The position numbers and the translations under genes were made by a program. Below, piece by piece: positions 53,494 to 60,712 of a stretch of DNA of 64,000 nt. Below the pieces are notes generated by a model that ran no database searches, had not been told where the DNA came from, and was given only the letters and a program-made list of their open reading frames with translations. How positions within the stretch are numbered: the stretch's first letter is position 1; each line of letters opens with the position of its first letter. Source of the stretch: Halomonas sp. CUBES01 (lineage in GTDB: Bacteria; Pseudomonadota; Gammaproteobacteria; Pseudomonadales; Halomonadaceae). The stretch covers positions 310,001 through 374,000 of the forward strand of contig NZ_JAJLLW010000003.1 in NCBI RefSeq assembly GCF_020991005.1, read 5' to 3'.

Positions 53494-54681
53494 TCAGCGT
53501 CGCCTGGCGATGAGGTGGCGGGTGACCATCCCGGCGATCAGCCCCCAGAAGGCGCCGCCGATGCCCAGCAGAGTAATGCCCGAGCCGGCGAGCAGAAACG
53601 TCACCAGCGCGGCGTCGCGTTCGTCGGGCTTCGAGAACGCATCGGCTAGCCCGTTGCTCAACGTGCCCAGTAGGGCGATGCCCGCCACGACCGCCACCAT
53701 GGCCCCGGGCAGTGCGGCAAACAGCGCCGTGACGGTGGCTGCAAAGACCCCCAGCAGCAGATACAACAGCCCGGCGACGATACCGGCCGGGTAGCGGCGC
53801 CTGGGATCCGGGTGGGCATCCGGGCCGGTACACACGGCGGCGCTGATGGCGGCCATGTTGAGCGCGTAACCGCCAAAAGGTGCCAGCACCAGGGTGGCGC
53901 CGCCGGTCGCTACCAATAGCGGCGAGCTGTTTGGCGTATAGCCGGCAGCGTTCAGCACGGCCATGCCCGGAACGTTCTGGGTGGCCATGGTGATGATGAA
54001 CAGCGGAATTGCCACGCTGATCAGCGTCGCCAGAGAAAACTCAGGCGCCATGAGTACTGGCAGGGTAGGCGCCAGCGGCAGGCCCTCAATCGCCAGTTGA
54101 CCCTGCAACATGGCCCAGATAATGCCGGTCAACACCACGCCGGGTACGGCAAGCGTCGGCCAGAAGCGCCGCCCGATGCCCCACGCGGCCAGCAGCGCCA
54201 GGGGCATGAGCCAGTGCTGCTCGAGCCGGGTAAAAATCTCCAGGCCGAAATTGAGCAGGATGCCCGCCAGCATGGCCGAGGCCAGGCTGCTCGGGATATG
54301 CCGCATCAGCCGTTCGAACACACCGGTGAGACCACACAGAGTGATCAACCCCGCCGAGACGATGAAGGCCCCAATCGCCTCCCCCAGCGGCACGCCTGGC
54401 AGGTTGGTCGCCAGAAACGCTGCCCCGGGCGTCGACCAGGCGGTCACCAGCGGCATGCGGTAACGCCACGATAGCCCCAGCGACGTCAGCCCGACGCCAA
54501 TGCCCAGCGCCCACAGCCAGGAACTGGTCTGGGCGCTGGAGGCGCCGGCGGCGGAGGCCGCCTGAAAGATGATCGCCGCTGAACTTGTGTAGCCAATGAG
54601 CACCGCGACAATGCCCGCCGTCACGTTGGAGAGCGAGATATCGCGCTTGAGACATGGGATATCGGAAGAAGGCGTCGGCAT
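53494..54681 (-). CDS. BenE/YdcO-family transporter
   Basis: 395-aa permease with about 12 hydrophobic helices. LIGYTSSAAIIFQAA near the start, YRMPLVTAWSTPGAAFLAT, TMATQNVPGMAVLNAAGYTP and FGGYALNMAAISAAVCTGPDAHPDP are BenE-family motifs. Members are called benzoate:H+ symporters, but no benzoate catabolic genes are near and the E. coli YdcO substrate is not established. The XRE-cupin regulator that accompanies this family elsewhere lies 3.5 kb away at 58195. The SD before the ATG at 54681 is weak. Confidence 0.87.
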   Translation of the reverse strand: MPTPSSDIPCLKRDISLSNVTAGIVAVLIGYTSSAAIIFQAASAAGASSAQTSSWLWALGIGVGLTSLGLSWRYRMPLVTAWSTPGAAFLATNLPGVPLGEAIGAFIVSAGLITLCGLTGVFERLMRHIPSSLASAMLAGILLNFGLEIFTRLEQHWLMPLALLAAWGIGRRFWPTLAVPGVVLTGIIWAMLQGQLAIEGLPLAPTLPVLMAPEFSLATLISVAIPLFIITMATQNVPGMAVLNAAGYTPNSSPLLVATGGATLVLAPFGGYALNMAAISAAVCTGPDAHPDPRRRYPAGIVAGLLYLLLGVFAATVTALFAALPGAMVAVVAGIALLGTLSNGLADAFSKPDERDAALVTFLLAGSGITLLGIGGAFWGLIAGMVTRHLIARRR

Positions 54682-54745
54682 GGCAGTGACTCGTTCGCGG
54701 CTGGCGTCTGGGAAAACGCTCAGCCGCGTCAATGAGGCCGAGCAT

Positions 54746-54789
54746 TATAACGTACAAATCAGCCTATCACCGTGCGCTATAACGCACAA
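54746..54789. promoter_or_regulatory. Putative operator region upstream of the BenE gene
   Basis: Two copies of TATAACGYACAA (54746-54757 and 54778-54789) start 32 bp apart, about three helical turns. The second copy lies within a palindrome, GTGCG-CTATAA-CGCAC (54772-54787). On the BenE strand the first copy reads TTGTACGTTATAATG, which contains a -10-like TATAAT. The layout suits a dimeric regulator controlling the BenE promoter; the XRE-cupin protein at 58195 is a candidate. Confidence 0.55.
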
Positions 54790-54820
54790 CGTCGGTGAGT
54801 ACTGCGCCTGTTCATGCGAA

Positions 54821-55336
54821 CTATGAGGGATTGGGCACGGTGGGAAAGCGCGGCGGCACCGCCTGATGGCCCACCGGGGTGAGGTGCGTGTCCCAAGGGG
54901 TATTGGTGGCGCCAAATACACGGTTAGCGGTAACGGCTTTCCAGTCAAATTCAGGCGTATTGGTCTTGCCGAGAAAAATCGCCCCGGCCTCACGCAGCAT
55001 GCGCGCCGGGGGCGCATCGGTATCGCAGAGCCCGTCGGCGCTGGTCAAAGAACCCGTGCGGCAGGGCATACCGGCCACCTCGGTCAAATCCTTCATCGAT
55101 ACCGGCATGCCATCAATGGGGCTAAGTGGTTTGCCCTGGCCCCAGCGCCGGGCCGAGGCCTTCGCAGCCTGCTCTGCGCCTTCGGCGTCCACATGGACGT
55201 AGGCGTTAACGGCCTCGTTGAATTGGTCAATGCGCGCCAGCGCGTCACGCGTCGCCTCCAGCGGCGACGCCTGGCGCGTTTCGAAGAGCTGCCTGAGGGT
55301 TTGCGCATCCATGGCGCCGAGGTCTGTATCACTCAT
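54821..55336 (-). pseudogene. Truncated and frameshifted amidase (amidase signature family)
   Basis: N-terminal third of an amidase. DAQTLRQLFETRQASPLEAT, the catalytic Lys in IDGMPVSMKDL and GKTNTPEFDWK are clear. At WDTHLTP the frame leaves the family: one C is missing from a C run (gggg at 54876-54879 on the plus strand). In the restored frame GGPSGGAAA, the serine-nucleophile loop, is readable for a few codons before likeness ends near 54850. The remaining two thirds of an amidase are absent. So the gene has lost its nucleophile region and C-terminus and cannot be active. The ATG at 55336 has AAGGACAGGG upstream. Confidence 0.82.
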
Positions 55337-55357
55337 GTCCCTGTCCTTGTTGGTCAT

Positions 55358-55729
55358 GGCTCAGAAAGGCTACATAGAGCCTAGTGGACGGGGCAGTCAG
55401 CGTCTATCCGGCCCCGCGCATTACTTACCATCATCGTCAGCTACCGGCATATGTCCTGTGATAAGTGCGCACAAAAAAATTCCTGCCAGGGCGTGACCTA
55501 ACCTAAATTTATGAATAGAGTGTGTAGGAATGGGTAAAAAGCTATTATGCAAGCTTTAGATATGCTGGAAAGTAGTCGTCTTGTTATCTTATAAATCAGC
55601 TATTTAGGGTGGCGTTTTTACGATATTACCAGTAACACGAAAGCTCATTTATCATTGTTATTTGGACGGCTGTATAATCACTTTTGAGCAGGTGCTCAGT
55701 TTCAAAATACGGGTAGTGAGGTAGTTAAG
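55358..55729. other. AT-rich spacer at the left edge of the inserted segment
   Basis: No gene is supported. From about 55,480 rightward the sequence turns strikingly AT-rich compared with the preceding backbone, which marks the probable left junction of acquired DNA. It should contain the promoter of the P-loop ATPase gene. GTGAGG at 55716-55721 is that gene's likely ribosome binding site. Confidence 0.6.
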
Positions 55730-57223
55730 GTGACATCAAAGATTGAGGTTCTTAAATCCTTGGAGCTAGGAGCTAGAGTTGCAGAGGACGAAGTTGAGAG
55801 TTTGGAGAAATATTTTGTTGAGACTGATCAGTGGCGCCAGATCAGCTCGGGTAAAATTGATGTTGTTTATGGTCCCAAAGGATCAGGGAAAAGCGCACTT
55901 TATACCCTCTTGAACAGGAGAGAAGATCATTTTTTTGATGAGGGGATTTTGCTTTCGTCCGGAGAAAATGTACGAGGTGCCACTGTTTTTAGCCATGCTA
56001 TTTCGGATCCGCCTCCTAGTGAAGTTGCCTTTATCTATCTATGGAAGCTCTATTGCTTGACTTTGATCGCTAGAACTCTTCGTGAGTATGAGATAAATAA
56101 CGATGCAGCACGTGCATTAGTGACGTCGCTTGAAAAAGCTAAACTGCTTCCAGAGTCAGGCGTATTGTCAGTAATGTTTAGAGCCGTTTCAAGTTATATA
56201 AAGCGTTGGTTCAGTAGGGATGCAAAAGCCATAGAGCATGCTGTAACTATAGATTCCTCAACCGGAGCACCAACCGTTTCGAGAAAGATGGAGTTTCGTG
56301 AACAATCTGATGATAAGAACCTTTCTGAAATACCGGCTGATGAGTTGCTACATTTTGCTAATCTAGCCTTGGAGCAAGAAGGCTTAAAGATGTGGTTGTT
56401 ATTTGACCGACTTGATGTTGCATTTGCTGATTCTCCAGAGATGGAACGAAATGCATTGCGAGCTTTGTTTAGGGCTTATAACGACATGAAAGGTTTTTCG
56501 AGCGTAGCGCTAAAAATATTTGTTAGAGATGATATATGGAAAAGAATTACAGAAGGGGGGTTTACTGAGGCTAGCCACATTACAAGAACTGTAAATATTA
56601 CGTGGTCAGAGAATTCATTGATGAACTTAGTTGTCTCTCGAATTGTTGCAAATACAACGCTGTCAGAATTTTTAAATATTAATCCAGAAGAGGTTCGAAA
56701 AGACTACTCCGCCCAGCGAGATGTGTTTTATCGAATAGCACCAGAAAAAGTAGATACAGGTAGGAATCCTTATACTTTTGGGTGGATATTGTCTCGTACC
56801 GTAGACGCCAGTAGAGATCCTGTTCCGAGGGAGGTCATCCATCTTTTGGATGCTGCAAAATCTATTCAGGTTCAGAAGCTTGAACGAGGAGAAGAAGACC
56901 CTGGAGGAGATATCTTGTTGGATCGTGCTGCGTTCAAAGAGTCTCTTCCGCAGGTTTCAAAAACTCGCTTTGAGCAAACACTTCTAGCTGAGTACGGCGA
57001 CGTTGGTGAGTATGTCATGAAATTGGAGGGTGAGCGTTCGGAGCAAACCGTCAACTCATTAGCTCATGTATGGGGAGTGACTGAGGAGGAAGCTGGCAGG
57101 TTGGCACGCCGTCTTGCGGAAATCGGTTTTTTTGAGATACGAGGAGATAAAAATGAACCATCATATTGGGTGCCCTTTATTTATAGACCTGCGCTGAATT
57201 TAGTTCAAGGAAAAGCAGCGTAG
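55730..57223 (+). CDS. P-loop ATPase, possibly Sll1717-like, AT-rich and probably acquired
   Basis: 497-aa cytoplasmic NTPase. The Walker A is VVYGPKGSGKSALYTLL at about residue 45, and a Walker B-like strand MWLLFDRLDVAF lies near 225, followed by a sensor-like LKIFVRDDIW. The C-terminal part (about 405-497) looks like a winged-helix module (VNSLAHVWGVTEEEAGRLARRLAEIGFFE). The architecture resembles the Sll1717-type P-loop ATPases seen in bacterial accessory DNA, some near defence genes; I hold this assignment loosely. Base and codon use are AT-rich unlike every neighbour, a sign of transfer. The GTG start has GAGG 8 nt upstream. No obvious effector partner is adjacent. Confidence 0.7.
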   Translation: MTSKIEVLKSLELGARVAEDEVESLEKYFVETDQWRQISSGKIDVVYGPKGSGKSALYTLLNRREDHFFDEGILLSSGENVRGATVFSHAISDPPPSEVAFIYLWKLYCLTLIARTLREYEINNDAARALVTSLEKAKLLPESGVLSVMFRAVSSYIKRWFSRDAKAIEHAVTIDSSTGAPTVSRKMEFREQSDDKNLSEIPADELLHFANLALEQEGLKMWLLFDRLDVAFADSPEMERNALRALFRAYNDMKGFSSVALKIFVRDDIWKRITEGGFTEASHITRTVNITWSENSLMNLVVSRIVANTTLSEFLNINPEEVRKDYSAQRDVFYRIAPEKVDTGRNPYTFGWILSRTVDASRDPVPREVIHLLDAAKSIQVQKLERGEEDPGGDILLDRAAFKESLPQVSKTRFEQTLLAEYGDVGEYVMKLEGERSEQTVNSLAHVWGVTEEEAGRLARRLAEIGFFEIRGDKNEPSYWVPFIYRPALNLVQGKAA

Positions 57224-57258
57224 AGACAGAGAGAAAAAACTCGGGAAGACTGCCCATC

Positions 57259-57285
57259 AATCGGTTGTGCTTCGACCGATTTCTT
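57259..57285 (+). terminator. Possible terminator after the P-loop ATPase gene
   Basis: AATCGGT (57259-57265) pairs with ACCGATT (57275-57281) around a 9-nt loop and runs into TCTTCT. It lies 36 nt after the ATPase stop codon. Confidence 0.5.
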
Positions 57286-57468
57286 CTGCTGCGTGGCTAC
57301 AAATTGGCACATGAGCCGGACGTTAGTTTTTTAGCCCCGTGGATGAATGCGATGGGGCGCTGGACTGGTGACGTGGCGATGGGTTTGCACCAAGCAAGCC
57401 CAGAAATTTGCCACGAAGCGTGGTATTAGAAAGATGCCAATAGGCACACATTCTGCTAGGCTCATCCA

Positions 57469-57741
57469 ATGAAGCAAATTAACTGGAATGCTGAAAAGAA
57501 CCAGCAGTTGATGAGCGAGCGGGGAGTTTCCTTCGAAGATGTCCTGTTTGCTCTTCAGTCTGGTGGTTTACTTGATGATGGATCTCACCCCAACAGGGAC
57601 AAGTACCCGAATCAACGACTCCTTGTGGTTCGGATTGACGATTATGCCTGGCTGGTGCCGTACGTCGAGAATGATAACGAGATCTTTCTTAAAACGGTCA
57701 TTCCCAGTCGCAAGGCCACCAAGACCTTTCTAGGGGGTTAG
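57469..57741 (+). CDS. BrnT-family toxin
   Basis: 90-aa protein. INWNAEKNQQLMSERGVSFEDVLFAL is the BrnT-type opening (W-x-x-x-K-N and RGVSFEDV), continuing with HPNRDKYPNQRLLVVRIDDY and FLKTVIPSRKATKTFL. BrnT proteins are RelE-fold ribonuclease toxins. The antitoxin gene begins one base after its stop. The pair lies next to the AT-rich ATPase gene and probably belongs to the same acquired segment, although its base composition is closer to the backbone. Confidence 0.85.
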   Translation: MKQINWNAEKNQQLMSERGVSFEDVLFALQSGGLLDDGSHPNRDKYPNQRLLVVRIDDYAWLVPYVENDNEIFLKTVIPSRKATKTFLGG

Positions 57742-57742
57742 C

Positions 57743-58045
57743 ATGACCAAGACCAAATTAGATCAAGAAGAGCAAGCGCTACTGGAAGCTTACGAATCCG
57801 GAGAGTTCGAGTCAGATCTGAATGCCGATCGTCGGGAGTCCCTGACGACGGCAGCGGAAGAAACCTTCAGGAAAGACAAGCGGATCAATATCCGTATCTC
57901 CAGTCGCGACCTGGAAGCGCTCCAGCGCCGTGCACTGGAAGAAGGGCTTCCTTACCAGTCCCTGGTTTCCAGTGTGTTACACAAGTATGTTTCCGGCAGC
58001 CTCAAGGACATCTCTGCTAACAAATCAGGCCGGCGGACGCGGTAG
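57743..58045 (+). CDS. Antitoxin of the BrnT-like toxin (ribbon-helix-helix type)
   Basis: 100-aa protein. An acidic N-terminal half (EEQALLEAYESGEFESDL) is followed by KRINIRISSRDLEALQRRALEEGLPYQSLVSSVLHKYVSG, the ribbon-helix-helix fold of CopG/BrnA-like antitoxins. In this type of pair the protein both neutralises the toxin and represses the operon. The start codon stands one base after the toxin stop, so the two are translated from one message. Confidence 0.85.
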   Translation: MTKTKLDQEEQALLEAYESGEFESDLNADRRESLTTAAEETFRKDKRINIRISSRDLEALQRRALEEGLPYQSLVSSVLHKYVSGSLKDISANKSGRRTR

Positions 58046-58194
58046 CGTACGTCGCTGCGTCCCGGGCCAATTCGCGTTGCATCAATCTTCAGCATCGCCT
58101 GGTCGACCGGGCGCCAACGCATGCCGCTTTGGGTTCCCGCAACGTGTGCTCAGGCACTGGTTTCAAGTAACGCCACGTACCCAAGGAGCGTTTC

Positions 58195-58779
58195 ATGACT
58201 GCTGAGCCTCACACTCTGGCGGCGCATATCGCCGCGACCGTGAAGCAACTCCGCCGTGAGCGTGGCTGGAGCCTGACCCGGACGGCGGAGGCCACCGGCG
58301 TCAGTAAAGCCATGCTGGGCCAGATCGAGCGCGGCGAGTCGAGCCCCACCATTGCCACGCTGTGGCGCATGGCCAGCGGCTTTCGCGTGTCGTTTTCCAG
58401 CCTGTTTGATGCGGGGGCAGAAGTGGAGGCCAGACCGCCGCACCCGCCCACCTGGCAGGATAGCGCCGGGATGCAGGCGCAGGTGCTGTTTGCCTACGAC
58501 CCGCTACTCGGGTTTGAAATGCTGGCGATCGAGCTGGCGCCGAATTGTGCCAGCGAATCGGCACCCCACGCGCCCGGCGTGGTGGAGCATATCGTGGTGA
58601 TCGAGGGGACGATGGCGCTGTGCATCGACGACGCCTGGCAAACGGTGACGGCAGGCCAGGGCGTTCGCTTCGCCGCTGACCGGCCACATGTCATGCGCAA
58701 CGACGGCGATACATCGCTACGCTTTCACGATGTCATTCATTACCTGCCGTGTGCGGCGCTGGCCGAGGCCGATAAATAG
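58195..58779 (+). CDS. XRE-family regulator with cupin domain (SutR/YdcN-like)
   Basis: 194-aa regulator. The N-terminal HTH reads VKQLRRERGWSLTRTAEATGVSKAMLGQIERGESSPTIATLW (residues 16-57), and the C-terminal cupin (about 95-185) includes HIVVIEGTMALCIDDAWQTV and DRPHVMRN. In E. coli the homologue ydcN (sutR) is next to the BenE-type gene ydcO, so this protein probably regulates the BenE gene at 53494-54681. AAGGAG stands before the ATG. Its 3' end overlaps the convergent glycerophosphodiesterase gene by 40 bp. Confidence 0.88.
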   Translation: MTAEPHTLAAHIAATVKQLRRERGWSLTRTAEATGVSKAMLGQIERGESSPTIATLWRMASGFRVSFSSLFDAGAEVEARPPHPPTWQDSAGMQAQVLFAYDPLLGFEMLAIELAPNCASESAPHAPGVVEHIVVIEGTMALCIDDAWQTVTAGQGVRFAADRPHVMRNDGDTSLRFHDVIHYLPCAALAEADK

Positions 58780-59513
58780 CGCTGGAAGGCCTCGGGTTCG
58801 TCGGTGATGGCGCTGGCTGCCCCCCAGGCCCAGAGCGGATGGAAGGCGTGGGGATCGTTGGGGGTGTAGCAGAGCAGCGCATAGCCCGCCTGTACGATGG
58901 CGTCAGCCTGTGCGGGCTTCAAACGGCCCCAGTGGGCATGAAGGCTGAAGGCATCGATCTCCGCGCACAGTGCCCGCCACTCCTTGGGCAGGCGGTTGAC
59001 CAGCACGCCGAGCGCCAGCCTGTCGGCCGTTGCAAAGGTGCGGCTGTGGCGCAGCGCCGTTTGATCAAAAGACGACAGCACAAGCCGCTCGGCGGGCAAG
59101 GCGTCGAGCACGGTCGGCAGTACACGCTCGACCAACGCGACGGGGTCGTGGCCGCGATTGACCTTGAGCTCCAGATTGACGCCCATTCCCAGCTCGTTGA
59201 GCAGTGCCAGCATGGCCTCAAGGCTGGCCATCCTTTCCCCTTCGAACGTCTTGCCAAACCAGCGGCCAGCGTCGAGCACCTGCGCATGGGGCCAGCGCAT
59301 GCGGCGTAGCCTGCCGCGGCCGTCTGAACAGCGCGCGACGTCAGCATCGTGCCAGATAACGGGCGTGCCGTCCCCCAGCAACTGAACGTCGAGTTCGACC
59401 CAGTCAACCCCGGCCTGGTGGGCGGCGCGGACGGCCGCGAGGGTGTTTTCCGGGGCGGCGGCAGAGTAGCCACGGTGAGCAATTAACGTGGGCAGCGCGA
59501 TAGCAGGGTGCAT
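58740..59513 (-). CDS. Glycerophosphodiester phosphodiesterase, cytoplasmic (UgpQ-like)
   Basis: 257-aa enzyme cleaving glycerophosphodiesters to glycerol 3-phosphate and alcohol. TLIAHRGYSAAAPENTLAAVRAA has the catalytic His and Arg, WVELDVQLLGDGTPVIWHD the metal Glu/Asp and second His, and NLELKVN and LCYTPNDPH close the TIM barrel. No signal peptide is present, so it is of the UgpQ rather than the GlpQ type. The ATG at 59513 is used. No glycerol 3-phosphate transporter genes are adjacent. Confidence 0.9.
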   Translation of the reverse strand: MHPAIALPTLIAHRGYSAAAPENTLAAVRAAHQAGVDWVELDVQLLGDGTPVIWHDADVARCSDGRGRLRRMRWPHAQVLDAGRWFGKTFEGERMASLEAMLALLNELGMGVNLELKVNRGHDPVALVERVLPTVLDALPAERLVLSSFDQTALRHSRTFATADRLALGVLVNRLPKEWRALCAEIDAFSLHAHWGRLKPAQADAIVQAGYALLCYTPNDPHAFHPLWAWGAASAITDEPEAFQRYLSASASAAHGR

Positions 59514-59648
59514 TAGCAATGATCCGTTGGCCGTCGGTCGTCAACAAGCCGACAGTCTAGCACGTGCGTTGTGACAACCGCGTTGCGCTGGCGGGCCGAT
59601 AGCGTTAGCTTGCTAGCCTGACCTTCATCCAATAACAAGGAGTTCCCT

Positions 59649-60641
59649 GTGTCTCAAGAGCATGTATCCCAACGGATTCAGTTTGCCCGTACCGGCGGTT
59701 CAGAGGTGCTTGAACTGGTGGATGCCACCCCGGCCGCACCGGGCGCGGGTGAAGTCCGCGTTGCCAACAAGGCCGTTGGCCTCAACTTCATCGATATTTA
59801 CTTCCGCACCGGGCTTTATCTGGCGCCTTCTCTTCCTTCTGGGCTTGGCACCGAAGGCGCGGGCGTGGTCGACGCCGTCGGTGAGGGCGTCAGCCACTTT
59901 AAAGAAGGCGACCGGGTCGCTTACGCCCAGGGGCCGCTCGGTGCCTACGCCGAGTTGCATACGCTGCCGGCGTCTAAAGTCGTCAAGCTGCCGGACTTTA
60001 TCGACTTTGAAACCGCCGCGGCCAGCATGCTCAAGGGCTTGACGGTGCAGTACCTGCTGCGTCAGACCTGCGAACTCAAGGGGGGCGAAACGATCCTGTT
60101 CCACGCCGCTGCCGGTGGGGTGGGATCGATTGCCTGCCAGTGGGCCAAGGCGCTGGGCGTCAAACTGATTGGTACCGTCAGCTCACAGGCGAAAGCGGAT
60201 CTGGCCATGGCCAACGGGGCCTGGGCGACGATCAACTACACCGAAGAGGATGTGGTGGCGCGGGTGCGCGAGCTGACCAACGGCGAGATGTGCGACGTGG
60301 TCTACGACTCGGTGGGCAAGGATACCTGGGAAATGTCGCTGGACTGCCTCAAGCCGCGCGCCTTGATGGTCAGCTTCGGCAACGCCTCAGGCCCCGTCGA
60401 CGGCGTGAACATCGGTATTCTCAACCAGAAAGGCTCGCTGTTCGTGACCCGCCCCAGCCTGAACGGCTACGCGGATACCCGCGAGCGCTTCGAGATGATG
60501 TGCGAGGACTTCTTTGCCATGATCGAGAGCGGCAAGATTCACATCGACGTGGCCAACCGCTACCCGCTCAAGGACGTGGGAAAAGCCCAGGACGCGCTGC
60601 AAAGCCGTAAGACCACCGGCTCCACGGTGCTGTTGCCCTGA
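59649..60641 (+). CDS. qorA: NADPH:quinone oxidoreductase (zinc-free MDR family)
   Basis: 330-aa medium-chain reductase of the QorA type. VGLNFIDIYFRTGLY, GTEGAGVVDAVGEGV and the nucleotide loop LFHAAAGGVGSIACQWAKALG are diagnostic, and the zinc-binding Cys residues of alcohol dehydrogenases are absent. E. coli QorA reduces quinones by one electron with NADPH. The GTG start at 59649 has AAGGAG six bases upstream. Monocistronic, convergent with the TRAP genes. Confidence 0.9.
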   Translation: MSQEHVSQRIQFARTGGSEVLELVDATPAAPGAGEVRVANKAVGLNFIDIYFRTGLYLAPSLPSGLGTEGAGVVDAVGEGVSHFKEGDRVAYAQGPLGAYAELHTLPASKVVKLPDFIDFETAAASMLKGLTVQYLLRQTCELKGGETILFHAAAGGVGSIACQWAKALGVKLIGTVSSQAKADLAMANGAWATINYTEEDVVARVRELTNGEMCDVVYDSVGKDTWEMSLDCLKPRALMVSFGNASGPVDGVNIGILNQKGSLFVTRPSLNGYADTRERFEMMCEDFFAMIESGKIHIDVANRYPLKDVGKAQDALQSRKTTGSTVLLP

Positions 60642-60664
60642 CATTGGCTGCCCCGAAACGCAAA

Positions 60665-60687
60665 CCGCCCTCGCTGAGCGAGGGCGG
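60665..60687. terminator. Hairpin between convergent qorA and TRAP genes
   Basis: CCGCCCTCGC (60665-60674) and GCGAGGGCGG (60678-60687) form a perfect 10-bp stem with a 3-nt loop. On the minus strand it runs into TTTGCGTTT, on the plus strand into CAGAAGC. It probably ends the TRAP operon and perhaps qorA as well. Confidence 0.7.
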
Positions 60688-60712
60688 CAGAAGCGCGAAC
60701 GGTCAAGCGTGG

